Below, piece after piece: positions 7,110-12,881 of a stretch of 12,881 bases of DNA (position 1 is the stretch's first letter; every line of letters begins with the position of its first letter). The notes beneath the pieces are model-generated. The model was given only the letters and a program-made list of their open reading frames with translations, searched no databases and had not been told where the DNA came from. This DNA comes from JBLHKE01 sp047619485 (GTDB taxonomy: Bacteria > Verrucomicrobiota > Verrucomicrobiia > Verrucomicrobiales > DEV007), in contig JBLHKE010000145.1 of the NCBI GenBank assembly GCA_047619485.1, forward strand, positions 1-12,881. Reading direction: 5' to 3'. Both the position numbers and the translations under genes were made by a program.

Positions 7110-8651
7110 ATGCTCAGCCAATTTTTCCAAATCGCGCTCTCGGTAGCTCTCACTGGTTCTCTGCTCGGATCTGTGTTGGGTAAGCCGAACATCGTAGTGA
7201 TTCTGACCGATGATCATCGCTTTGATGCGATGGGCTTTGTCGGGCACCCGTTTCTGAAAACCCCGAACATGGACCGCCTCGCCGCAGAGGGCGTGCACTT
7301 TGAAAAAGCCTACGTGACGACCTCGCTCTGCTCGCCGAGCCGCGCATCGATCCTCACTGGTCTCTACGCGCACAACCATCGGGTGGTCGACAACTACAAC
7401 CCGGTGGACCAGTCGCTGGCTTTCTTCCCGGAGTTGCTCCAAGCCGCCGGCTACCAGACCGCCTTCATCGGCAAGTGGCACATGGGAAACAATGAGGAGA
7501 AGCAGCGTGGATTTGACCACTGGGTCAGCTTCAAGGGGCAGGGGGTCTATGTCCCCGATCCGGCGATGTTGAAAGCGAAGGGGCGCTTTGTGCCGCAGGC
7601 GACCAACTCAGGTTTCAACGTGAATGGCAAGAAGGTAGCGCAGGAGGGGTATATCACCGATGAACTGACGGATTATGCGGAGGATTGGTTGGCGAAGAAG
7701 GACGCTGGGAAACCATTTTTTCTCTACGTCTCGCACAAGGGGGTGCACGCGGATTTTCTTCCGCCGGATCGTCACGCTTTCAAGTATGAGGAGGTTGACA
7801 TCCCGATGCCACCCAGCCCGGTGGCGAACCCAGAGCTGTTCAAAGATCCGCCGATATGGGTGCGCAATCAGAGCAACAGCCGTCACGGGGTCGAGTTTGC
7901 TTACTACACTGGGATCGACCTAGCGAAGTACTACCGCCGCTACTGCGAGGCGCTACTGGCGGTGGATGATAGCGTCGGTCGTTTGTTGGCGAATTTGGAA
8001 AAGAGCGGCGAGCTGGAGGACACGGTGATCCTCTACCTCGGCGACAACGGGTTTATTTTCGGCGAACACGGTCTGATCGACAAACGCTGTGCCTACGAGG
8101 AGTCGGTGCGCATCCCCATGTTGATGCGCTACCCGAAGGCGATCGCTGGTGGCACCAGGCTGAGTAAGATCGTCGCCAACATCGATGTGGCGCCGACGCT
8201 GTTGGAGGTGGCCGGTGTCGGTGTGCCGAGCAAGATGGACGGCCGCAGTTTTTGGCGTTTGGCAAAGGGGGAGCAGGTCACTGATTGGCGCAAGCACCTG
8301 CTCTACGAATACTACTGGGAGCGCAACTACCCGCAGACGCCGACTACCCACGCCGTCATTGGTGAGAGCTTCAAATACATCCGTTACCACGGCGTGTGGG
8401 ATCAGGACGAACTCTACGACACGGGAGCCGACCCGAAGGAGCGACAGAATCTGTTCAACGATCCCGAGCAAACAGAGCGGGTAGCGGAGATGAATCGTGC
8501 CTTGTTCGAAATTTTGGCAGAGTCGGGTGGTCAAGACATGCCGCTGATGCCGGATCGTGGCACGAAGTACCTGCATCGGAGGACTGGGGGGAGCGAGGGC
8601 GCGGCGTTTCCTGAGCCGTTTTACCGTGAGGCTGGGACGACGGGCAAGTGA
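7110..8651 (+). CDS. Secreted Cys-type sulfatase (S1 family)
   Basis: A 513-residue arylsulfatase-type enzyme. Residues 1-24 (MLSQFFQIALSVALTGSLLG..) look like a signal peptide, followed directly by KPNIVVILTDDHR with the metal-binding Asp pair. CSPSRASILTG (from Cys74) is the sulfatase signature, Cys being converted to formylglycine. GKWHMG (121-126) and YLGDNGFIFGEHGLIDK (309-325) carry further catalytic and metal residues, all present. The C-terminal ELYDTGADPKERQNL box is typical of N-sulfoglucosamine and N-acetylglucosamine-6-sulfatase-like groups, so a sulfated glycan substrate is likely but not proved. I chose ATG 7110, which has GAGG eight bases upstream and puts the signal peptide at the N-terminus. 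ATG 7044 would add 22 residues and place two hydrophobic stretches in series. It diverges from deoB. A nearby sialic-acid pathway makes desulfation of sialylated, sulfated glycans a reasonable guess. Confidence 0.93.
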   Translation: MLSQFFQIALSVALTGSLLGSVLGKPNIVVILTDDHRFDAMGFVGHPFLKTPNMDRLAAEGVHFEKAYVTTSLCSPSRASILTGLYAHNHRVVDNYNPVDQSLAFFPELLQAAGYQTAFIGKWHMGNNEEKQRGFDHWVSFKGQGVYVPDPAMLKAKGRFVPQATNSGFNVNGKKVAQEGYITDELTDYAEDWLAKKDAGKPFFLYVSHKGVHADFLPPDRHAFKYEEVDIPMPPSPVANPELFKDPPIWVRNQSNSRHGVEFAYYTGIDLAKYYRRYCEALLAVDDSVGRLLANLEKSGELEDTVILYLGDNGFIFGEHGLIDKRCAYEESVRIPMLMRYPKAIAGGTRLSKIVANIDVAPTLLEVAGVGVPSKMDGRSFWRLAKGEQVTDWRKHLLYEYYWERNYPQTPTTHAVIGESFKYIRYHGVWDQDELYDTGADPKERQNLFNDPEQTERVAEMNRALFEILAESGGQDMPLMPDRGTKYLHRRTGGSEGAAFPEPFYREAGTTGK

Positions 8652-8657
8652 CGACGG

Positions 8658-8905
8658 TTAGAGGTCACTTGGGAGCGCTGAACGAATCGCCTCAAGCCGT
8701 TCGCGCATTCCGTGTTCACCGCACCACTAGGTAGAGTAGCCTCTAGAGCCTGTGTCAGAAACGGCAGTCCCGTTTGCGCATGGCCTATGCTCTCGACGAC
8801 ACGCCAGACGCCATTGGATTCCGTTCGCGCACTGGCCATCAGAAAACGGGATCGCTCTGGCGGTTGCAGCTTAAAAGCGACGCTACGATCCGGCCGGCTC
8901 TTAAC
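8658..8905 (-). pseudogene. Decayed open frame, C-terminal fragment of an unknown gene
   Basis: The minus strand is open from 8905 downward, reading ..DRSVAFKLQPPERSRFLM, then ASARTESNGVWRVVESIGHA, then QTGLPFLTQALEATLPSG. Near 8708 the protein-like signal moves to a neighbouring frame, GMRERLEAIRSALPSDL, which stops at TAA 8660-8658. A one-base frame change in an older gene would explain the pair. The sequence has protein-like composition but matches no family I can name. Its upstream end is closed by TAG at the very edge of the palindromic element that starts at 8910, and it ends six bases after the sulfatase stop. It could still be a chance open frame in GC-rich DNA. No ribosome-binding site is convincing at the internal ATG 8839. 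Confidence 0.3.
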
Positions 8906-8909
8906 CTAA

Positions 8910-8937
8910 GGGGAAAGCGAAAAATAAATGATTAATA
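8910..8937 (+). repeat. Left terminal inverted repeat of the palindromic element
   Basis: This 28-base arm starts GGGGAAAGCGAAAAA and pairs with 9038-9065 in inverted orientation with five mismatches. It is AT-rich after the first nine bases, unlike the surrounding DNA. Confidence 0.6.
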
Positions 8938-9037
8938 GATGCGCAGGATTTTTGGCCAGCACCAAGGCGCATAAGGCGATCATAGCGGGCTATTTGAGCC
9001 GAATCCAACACAAGTGATGGCGAAAAAGACTAGTAGA

Positions 9038-9065
9038 TATTGATTAGTTGTTTTTCGTTTTCCCC
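9038..9065 (-). repeat. Right terminal inverted repeat of the palindromic element
   Basis: Read on the minus strand this arm starts GGGGAAAACGAAAAACAACT and matches the left arm at 23 of 28 positions. The TAA that follows it on the plus strand repeats the TAA in front of the left arm. Confidence 0.6.
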
Positions 9066-9107
9066 TAACTCCAATGGACAAGAGTGCCCGGTTTACGGAA
9101 GGGGATA

Positions 9108-10814
9108 TCAATCCTCAATGTATCCGATCGTGGCAAAGAACATCTCATCGAAGGTCTGCTCGCCCCAGCGGACTCTGCGCTTCGGATCTGGGTTGTGCGG
9201 GTTGAGTTCGGAGTTGTCCCAGGCGTTGCGGATGTGGATCTCGGTGCCGGCGGGAACCTTGAGCGGTTTCTCGAAAACGTAGGTGCGCTGCCAGTTGAAG
9301 TTGTAGTTGGGCACCGAGAGTAGCGGCAGGAGGCGGCCGTCTGGGAGTTCCGCTGTGAAGTTCATGAACTTGCCGCGGAAGTGCATGTGCGGGTTGATCG
9401 AGTAGAGGGTGCTGGCGGTTTTGATCTTGATCGTTTTGCGCTCGGAGTGCTCCATCGCGCCAGGTGGGATCTCAAATTTTCCATTGGAGATCACGGCGGT
9501 GAGAAAACGCTTCTCCACCGGCGTGGTGCTGAAGTGGAACCCGAGCTTGGTGATGTCTGTTTCCGCTCGTCCGGAGGCGGTGTAGTGGAGCTGGAACCGG
9601 AGCTTCCAACCTTTGCGCAGGTGGACGGCGCTACCGTCGGGGTAGTTCTGGCCTTGCGTTCCCGGAGCATAGCCGGTGATCCACTGTTCGTTGTCCCGGC
9701 TCCCAGGCGGATGCGCCGTGACGATCACGTGGTGGAGCACGCGGGTGTTGCCGGGATTGATCTCGCTCGCGGTCAGCCAGACATCATGCTCGAACGGGTT
9801 GTCTAGCGTGACATATCGGTAATCGAAGACACCCTCGGCGGCTACGTTTTGAACGGGAAGTGAAATGGTTTTCGTCGGCGCCCCAAGGTGCCACTCGGGT
9901 AGTTCGGGTTGGTAGCCCTCGAGCGGATCGGCTCCCTCGCCGCGAGGGCAATCGTCGTTCACCCAACTCACAATCCGGTGGGCATCGTCCGGTGAAAGGC
10001 TACAGTCGTTGGCGAATTTTCCGATTTCGGGGTCGGCGTGCCAGGGCGGCATCTGCTTGGTGAGAATGACCTCGGCGATCATGTCAGCCCAGCCCTCGAC
10101 CTTCTTGTAGCTGCTCATCTGAAACGGGCCGAGACCACCTTTCACATGGCAGGTGACGCAGTTCGCCTTGAGGATCGGGGCGATGTCTTTGGTGTAGGTG
10201 AGGGGCCTCGGTTTCGGCATCGAAACCTTACAGCCCGGAGCATCAGTCTGCGGTGTTGTGATAGGCTCTCCAGCGACCAATTGTTGGATCGCGTCCTTGA
10301 GGAAAAAATTCTCAGCGGTGGGCTTCTCTTTCTGGTAGCTCATGCGGTCGTCGATCGCGCCGCGGTAGACGATCCGCCTGCCGTCAGCACTGATGAGGAA
10401 TGCTTCGGCGGTGCGTTTCACGCCAAGCATCTCGGCGACCAGCTGAGAGTCGTCTTTGAGGATGGGCATGCCGATCGCAAATTCAGTGGCCTCGGCGTCG
10501 ATCTCACTGCGCTCGTCTTGTCGGTTGGCGTTAAGCATGCAGAACAGAATGCCCTGCATCTGAAACTCCTTCCGCAGGCGCGTGAGTTCCGGGATGCGCT
10601 TTTGCACTAGCGGGCAACCATTCCCTTGGATGAAGACCACTAGACCTTTGACCCCCGGCATCTGCAGGTAGTAATCGAGTTCGTGAAATTTACCCTCGTG
10701 GTCGATGAGGGCGAAATTCTCGATCGATGCAGGATCGGGCTTCGCCAGACTAGAAGTAGTCAAGCACAGTGCTAGGGCGAGAAGAGAGTGAGGCGAGAGA
10801 CGGAAACTGATCAT
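9108..10814 (-). CDS. Redoxin-cytochrome c-copper type II monooxygenase fusion, secreted
   Basis: A 568-residue exported three-domain protein. Residues 1-24 are a signal peptide (LLALALCLTTSSLA). Residues ~28-180 form an AhpC/TSA-like redoxin fold with GNGCP (single Cys67) and VYRGAIDD; the usual cis-Pro of T-P-E is replaced (RTAE, 134-137). Residues ~205-295 are a small cytochrome c domain with the haem motif CVTCH (219-223) and a likely axial Met in KQMPPWHAD (Met255). Residues ~300-568 resemble the two-copper peptidylglycine/dopamine monooxygenase fold: VLHHV (His361-362) and FQLHY (His410) for one copper, PHMHFRG (His476, His478) and FDEM (Met558) for the other. I infer that the redox domains feed electrons to the copper centre; the substrate is unknown. 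The gene starts 52 bases after the FecR-LamG gene. GGGGAG lies unusually close to ATG 10814, the only reasonable start. Confidence 0.85.
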   Translation of the reverse strand: MISFRLSPHSLLALALCLTTSSLAKPDPASIENFALIDHEGKFHELDYYLQMPGVKGLVVFIQGNGCPLVQKRIPELTRLRKEFQMQGILFCMLNANRQDERSEIDAEATEFAIGMPILKDDSQLVAEMLGVKRTAEAFLISADGRRIVYRGAIDDRMSYQKEKPTAENFFLKDAIQQLVAGEPITTPQTDAPGCKVSMPKPRPLTYTKDIAPILKANCVTCHVKGGLGPFQMSSYKKVEGWADMIAEVILTKQMPPWHADPEIGKFANDCSLSPDDAHRIVSWVNDDCPRGEGADPLEGYQPELPEWHLGAPTKTISLPVQNVAAEGVFDYRYVTLDNPFEHDVWLTASEINPGNTRVLHHVIVTAHPPGSRDNEQWITGYAPGTQGQNYPDGSAVHLRKGWKLRFQLHYTASGRAETDITKLGFHFSTTPVEKRFLTAVISNGKFEIPPGAMEHSERKTIKIKTASTLYSINPHMHFRGKFMNFTAELPDGRLLPLLSVPNYNFNWQRTYVFEKPLKVPAGTEIHIRNAWDNSELNPHNPDPKRRVRWGEQTFDEMFFATIGYIED

Positions 10815-10866
10815 CTCCCCTTCATACGAGAATGGTCGCGATTAGGTTAACCTCGATACGAAAAAA

Positions 10867-12507
10867 TTAAGGTGCTCCGATCTCGTAAATTTTGCGAATC
10901 TCCTCTGCGCCGATCGCGCGATCGTAGATCAGAAATTCATCCATGCGCCCGTTCAAGTTACGAACAGGGTAGCTGCCGCTCTCTCGCGGGGCGTTCCAGT
11001 TGCCGATCTGGGCACTGCCGATGGCAGGTTTTAATTCTGACTTGAGCGGCTGCGTGCTGACGACTTCACCGTTGAGGAAGTGGCTGACCTTCTGCGCCTC
11101 GTGATCGAGGGTGACTGCAACCTGCGCCCACTTGCCAATGCGATCCCGGAAGACGACGGGCGAAATGTAGTTTTCGGTCGTCTGGGAGCTCTTTCTCACC
11201 CCGAACTGCAGGGCGCCGGCGCGGGTGATCTGCCACTCGACGCCGTTCTTGTTGAGGCGGTCGGTGAGGAGCAGGGCGCTGAAGCGCTGCTCTAGGCGTT
11301 CGACCTTGACCCACGCGACCATCGTCAGGGAAGGCGACCGCTTATTGATATGGATGCGCACCCGATCGCTCGGACGGCTGAAGGCGAGTGCTCGTTTGCC
11401 AGGCCAACGGCCACTAGCCCAGTGGCTGTCGATGATGGTGCCGTTGCGCAGGCCGCCCACCGCGGCCTTGTCGAGCAGGATGCGAGCTTTGGTGCTATCA
11501 CTCACGAAAGGGTAGTGGGCGAGCACGTGTGGGTCGCTGCTGAGTGTGTCGTTGCAGAATCGCTGCCAGGCGTCGTGGCGCGCGGTCGCGTTCAAGCGCA
11601 TCCGCTGGAGCACTTCATCCTCGGTGATGAAGGCAAAATCCTCTGCGAGGATGTCGGTTGATGTCCCATCAGGCGCGACCGCTAAACCGTAGCCCGCGGT
11701 GAGAAGATTACGGGTCTTCGGATCGCGGTTTGTTCCGGCTTGATAGACCTCGACTTCACCCTCGAAGACATGAACTTCTGTGAATAGGTCGTCGCGGATG
11801 TTGGCTCCGAAAGCCGTGCCGAGATCGACCATCTCCACCAGTGGGGATTTGACTGAAAACCCTTGCGCGGGGCGGGGAATCGTCGCGCGGAAGCTTCCGC
11901 TAGTGCAGGCGGCGGAGTTGTCGCTGAGCAATTCAAATTCGGTCGGTCCTTCGAGGATCACCTCAGCACCACTATAAAACTGAAGGCGTGCGACGCCGCT
12001 CTCGAGTATCAGTAAGCCTTTCGGCAAAAGGTCTCCGCGAACCGGCTGTCCACCTCCGGTGGCGAACTTGGCGTCCACCGAGTCCGTGAGCACCGCGACG
12101 GCATTGTCAGTGGCAATCAATGTGTCATAGGCGATGCGATCCTTCTCCTTGTTGATCATCACGCTGATCAGCACGACTCCGGCTAGCACGGCGGCAGCGG
12201 CGGCGGCCATCCACGGCTGCTTCCATGCTGGTGGTGCTGGCGGTTGACGAGTGGCAAGGTAGATCGTGGTCGCCTCATCAATCTGTGCCTGAGGTAGCTT
12301 TTCTAGAAACTGCACCGGGGCGAGCGAGCCGAGCTCCTGCTCGAGGTGCGCGTGCAGCACCATGTAGTCGAGGTAGAATTCACAGGCTTCCGGATCCCCA
12401 TCCAAAATTTCCCCAATACGCTCACGACTTGCCACGTCCAACTCGTCATCGGCGAGCGCGCTTAGCAGTTTCTCAAGCTCTTCAAATCTATCCAGTGTGT
12501 CGCTCAT
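10867..12507 (-). CDS. FecR-domain and LamG-domain membrane protein, likely anti-sigma/sensor
   Basis: A 546-residue single-pass protein. Residues 1-90 are an acidic helical cytoplasmic part (RFEELEKLLSALADDELD.., ..EACEFYLDYMVLHAHLEQEL) in the place of an anti-sigma domain; the common HxxxCxxC zinc motif is absent. A transmembrane helix lies at ~98-118. Residues ~130-260 are a FecR domain (GDLLPKGLLILESGVARLQF, VDLGTAFGANI, VHVFEGEVEVY). Residues ~328-546 are a concanavalin-like LamG_3 domain (HYPF.., LTMVAWVKVE, GKWAQVAVTLD, NLNGRMDEFLIYDRAI). It starts 15 bases after the sigma factor stop, so the two are co-transcribed, a common arrangement in Planctomycetes and Verrucomicrobia. The extracytoplasmic LamG part may bind a glycan and relay the signal to the sigma factor; this is inference. 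AGGA and AAGAAG precede ATG 12507. Confidence 0.88.
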   Translation of the reverse strand: MSDTLDRFEELEKLLSALADDELDVASRERIGEILDGDPEACEFYLDYMVLHAHLEQELGSLAPVQFLEKLPQAQIDEATTIYLATRQPPAPPAWKQPWMAAAAAAVLAGVVLISVMINKEKDRIAYDTLIATDNAVAVLTDSVDAKFATGGGQPVRGDLLPKGLLILESGVARLQFYSGAEVILEGPTEFELLSDNSAACTSGSFRATIPRPAQGFSVKSPLVEMVDLGTAFGANIRDDLFTEVHVFEGEVEVYQAGTNRDPKTRNLLTAGYGLAVAPDGTSTDILAEDFAFITEDEVLQRMRLNATARHDAWQRFCNDTLSSDPHVLAHYPFVSDSTKARILLDKAAVGGLRNGTIIDSHWASGRWPGKRALAFSRPSDRVRIHINKRSPSLTMVAWVKVERLEQRFSALLLTDRLNKNGVEWQITRAGALQFGVRKSSQTTENYISPVVFRDRIGKWAQVAVTLDHEAQKVSHFLNGEVVSTQPLKSELKPAIGSAQIGNWNAPRESGSYPVRNLNGRMDEFLIYDRAIGAEEIRKIYEIGAP

Positions 12508-12522
12508 CTTCTTGTTCCTACC

Positions 12523-12881
12523 TTACAATGTCTGCTCGGGGTCGGATCTCATTGATTTTTCGATACAATCTAGCAGGGCGTTACGAGCGCGGTAAAGCGT
12601 CTGTGAGATCGATCCGACCGAGCGTCCCATCTTGGAGGCAATGTCTTTTACCGAGCCCTCTGGGGCATACCGCGCCTTGACGAGATCGCGCTGTGGCTTC
12701 GGCAGCTTCTCCAGGCAGCGACGGAGCGCGATGTGTCGCGAGGGAAGTTCGTCGATCCGGGAGTCTTGGCGCTCAGCGAGGTAGTCGAGCAGGGAATCGT
12801 CGAAAATATGGCGATCCCTAGCAAATTTGCGGCGCGCGGAGAGCACGTGGAAGTAGGCGATCTTGCACCCCCAGGCAGTGA
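12523..12881 (-). CDS. ECF sigma-70 factor, Rhodopirellula/Verrucomicrobium type (5' end outside window)
   Basis: The window holds the last ~118 residues; the frame stays open to the right edge, so the N-terminal part of region 2 is missing. The visible sequence begins TAWGCKIAYFHVLSARRKFA, the end of region 2, followed by a linker and then region 4: CLEKLPKPQRDLVKARY, VKDIASKMGRSVGSIS and QTLYRARNALLDCIE, a helix-turn-helix for the -35 element. The pattern fits the small ECF sigma factors of Planctomycetes and Verrucomicrobia (TIGR02989-like). A GTG at 12846 could be read as a start but lies inside region 2, so it is not the real one. It directs RNA polymerase to a regulon probably controlled by the FecR-LamG protein encoded 15 bases downstream. 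Confidence 0.92.
   Translation of the reverse strand, partial: TAWGCKIAYFHVLSARRKFARDRHIFDDSLLDYLAERQDSRIDELPSRHIALRRCLEKLPKPQRDLVKARYAPEGSVKDIASKMGRSVGSISQTLYRARNALLDCIEKSMRSDPEQTL

Larger units (their letters stand above)
8910..9065. mobile_element. MITE-like 156-bp imperfect palindrome with TAA flanks
   Basis: The ends are inverted repeats: GGGGAAAGCGAAAAATAAAT.. (8910-8937) matches the reverse complement of 9038-9065 at 23 of 28 positions. An inner pair (8949-8962 with 9014-9027) matches at 12 of 14. The exact centre is ATAGCGGGCTAT (8982-8993), a five-base perfect inverted repeat. The element is flanked on both sides by TAA (8907-8909 and 9066-9068), which looks like a 3-bp target duplication. 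It has no coding capacity. Terminal inverted repeats, short length and direct flanks fit a miniature inverted-repeat element mobilised in trans; the parent family is not identified. It lies between two convergent genes and, folded as RNA, could also limit read-through in both directions. Confidence 0.6.

Noticed and set aside
10911..10924. Perfect 14-bp palindrome CGATCGCGCGATCG
   Set aside because: It lies inside the FecR-LamG coding sequence (residues DRAIG) and is explained by codon use; no partner site or regulatory context.
12225..12680. 151-codon plus-strand frame over the FecR and sigma genes
   Set aside because: Antisense shadow spanning two real genes and their junction; proline- and arginine-rich with no family features.
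12523..12846. Reading the sigma factor as a complete 107-residue gene from GTG 12846
   Set aside because: The frame remains open to the window edge and the upstream residues (TAWGCKIAYFH) continue sigma region 2, so the gene is cut by the window.

Overview
The window looks like chromosomal DNA from a free-living Verrucomicrobiota (planctomycete relatives are a weaker alternative). I infer this from family content: a Rhodopirellula/Verrucomicrobium-type ECF sigma factor followed by a membrane FecR-LamG protein, a redoxin/cytochrome c/copper-monooxygenase fusion, a secreted Cys-type sulfatase, a kelch-SSS sialic-acid transporter fusion, and a decayed C-terminal tail of the kind that ends '..RVFYRVRR' in large secreted verrucomicrobial proteins. 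Base composition is moderately GC-rich throughout and no gene stands out as recently foreign.

Layout. Bases 2-109 may be the 3' end of a gene entering from the left. A gap follows, then DUF1015 (357-1574, +) and tspO (1602-2075, +), closely spaced and probably co-transcribed. They converge on a minus-strand block of deoB (7023-5890), an N-acetylneuraminate lyase-type aldolase (5819-4893) and an 878-residue kelch mutarotase/sodium-solute symporter fusion (4882-2246). A short remnant of a secreted-protein C-terminus sits in the junction (2080-2241, -). A sulfatase (7110-8651, +) diverges from deoB. It converges on a second minus-strand block: a partial ECF sigma factor (12879-12523), a FecR-LamG membrane protein (12507-10867) and a redoxin/cytochrome c/PHM-like protein (10814-9108). 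The ~450-bp space between the sulfatase and that block holds a decayed open frame and a 156-bp MITE-like imperfect palindrome flanked by TAA.

Function. The aldolase and the kelch-SSS fusion form a compact sialic-acid uptake-and-cleavage pair: mutarotation in the periplasm, sodium-driven import, then cleavage to ManNAc and pyruvate. The neighbouring exported sulfatase would fit desulfation of host or algal glycans, but its substrate is not shown. The sigma/FecR-LamG pair looks like a surface-signalling unit. The 52-bp gap to the copper-monooxygenase fusion suggests this enzyme belongs to the same transcription unit or is a target of it.

I did not find a clearly new multi-gene system (no CRISPR, no phage or defence island, no RNA genes). 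The most interesting items are the TAA-flanked palindromic element, the two multi-domain fusions, and the two gene remnants at the convergent junctions.
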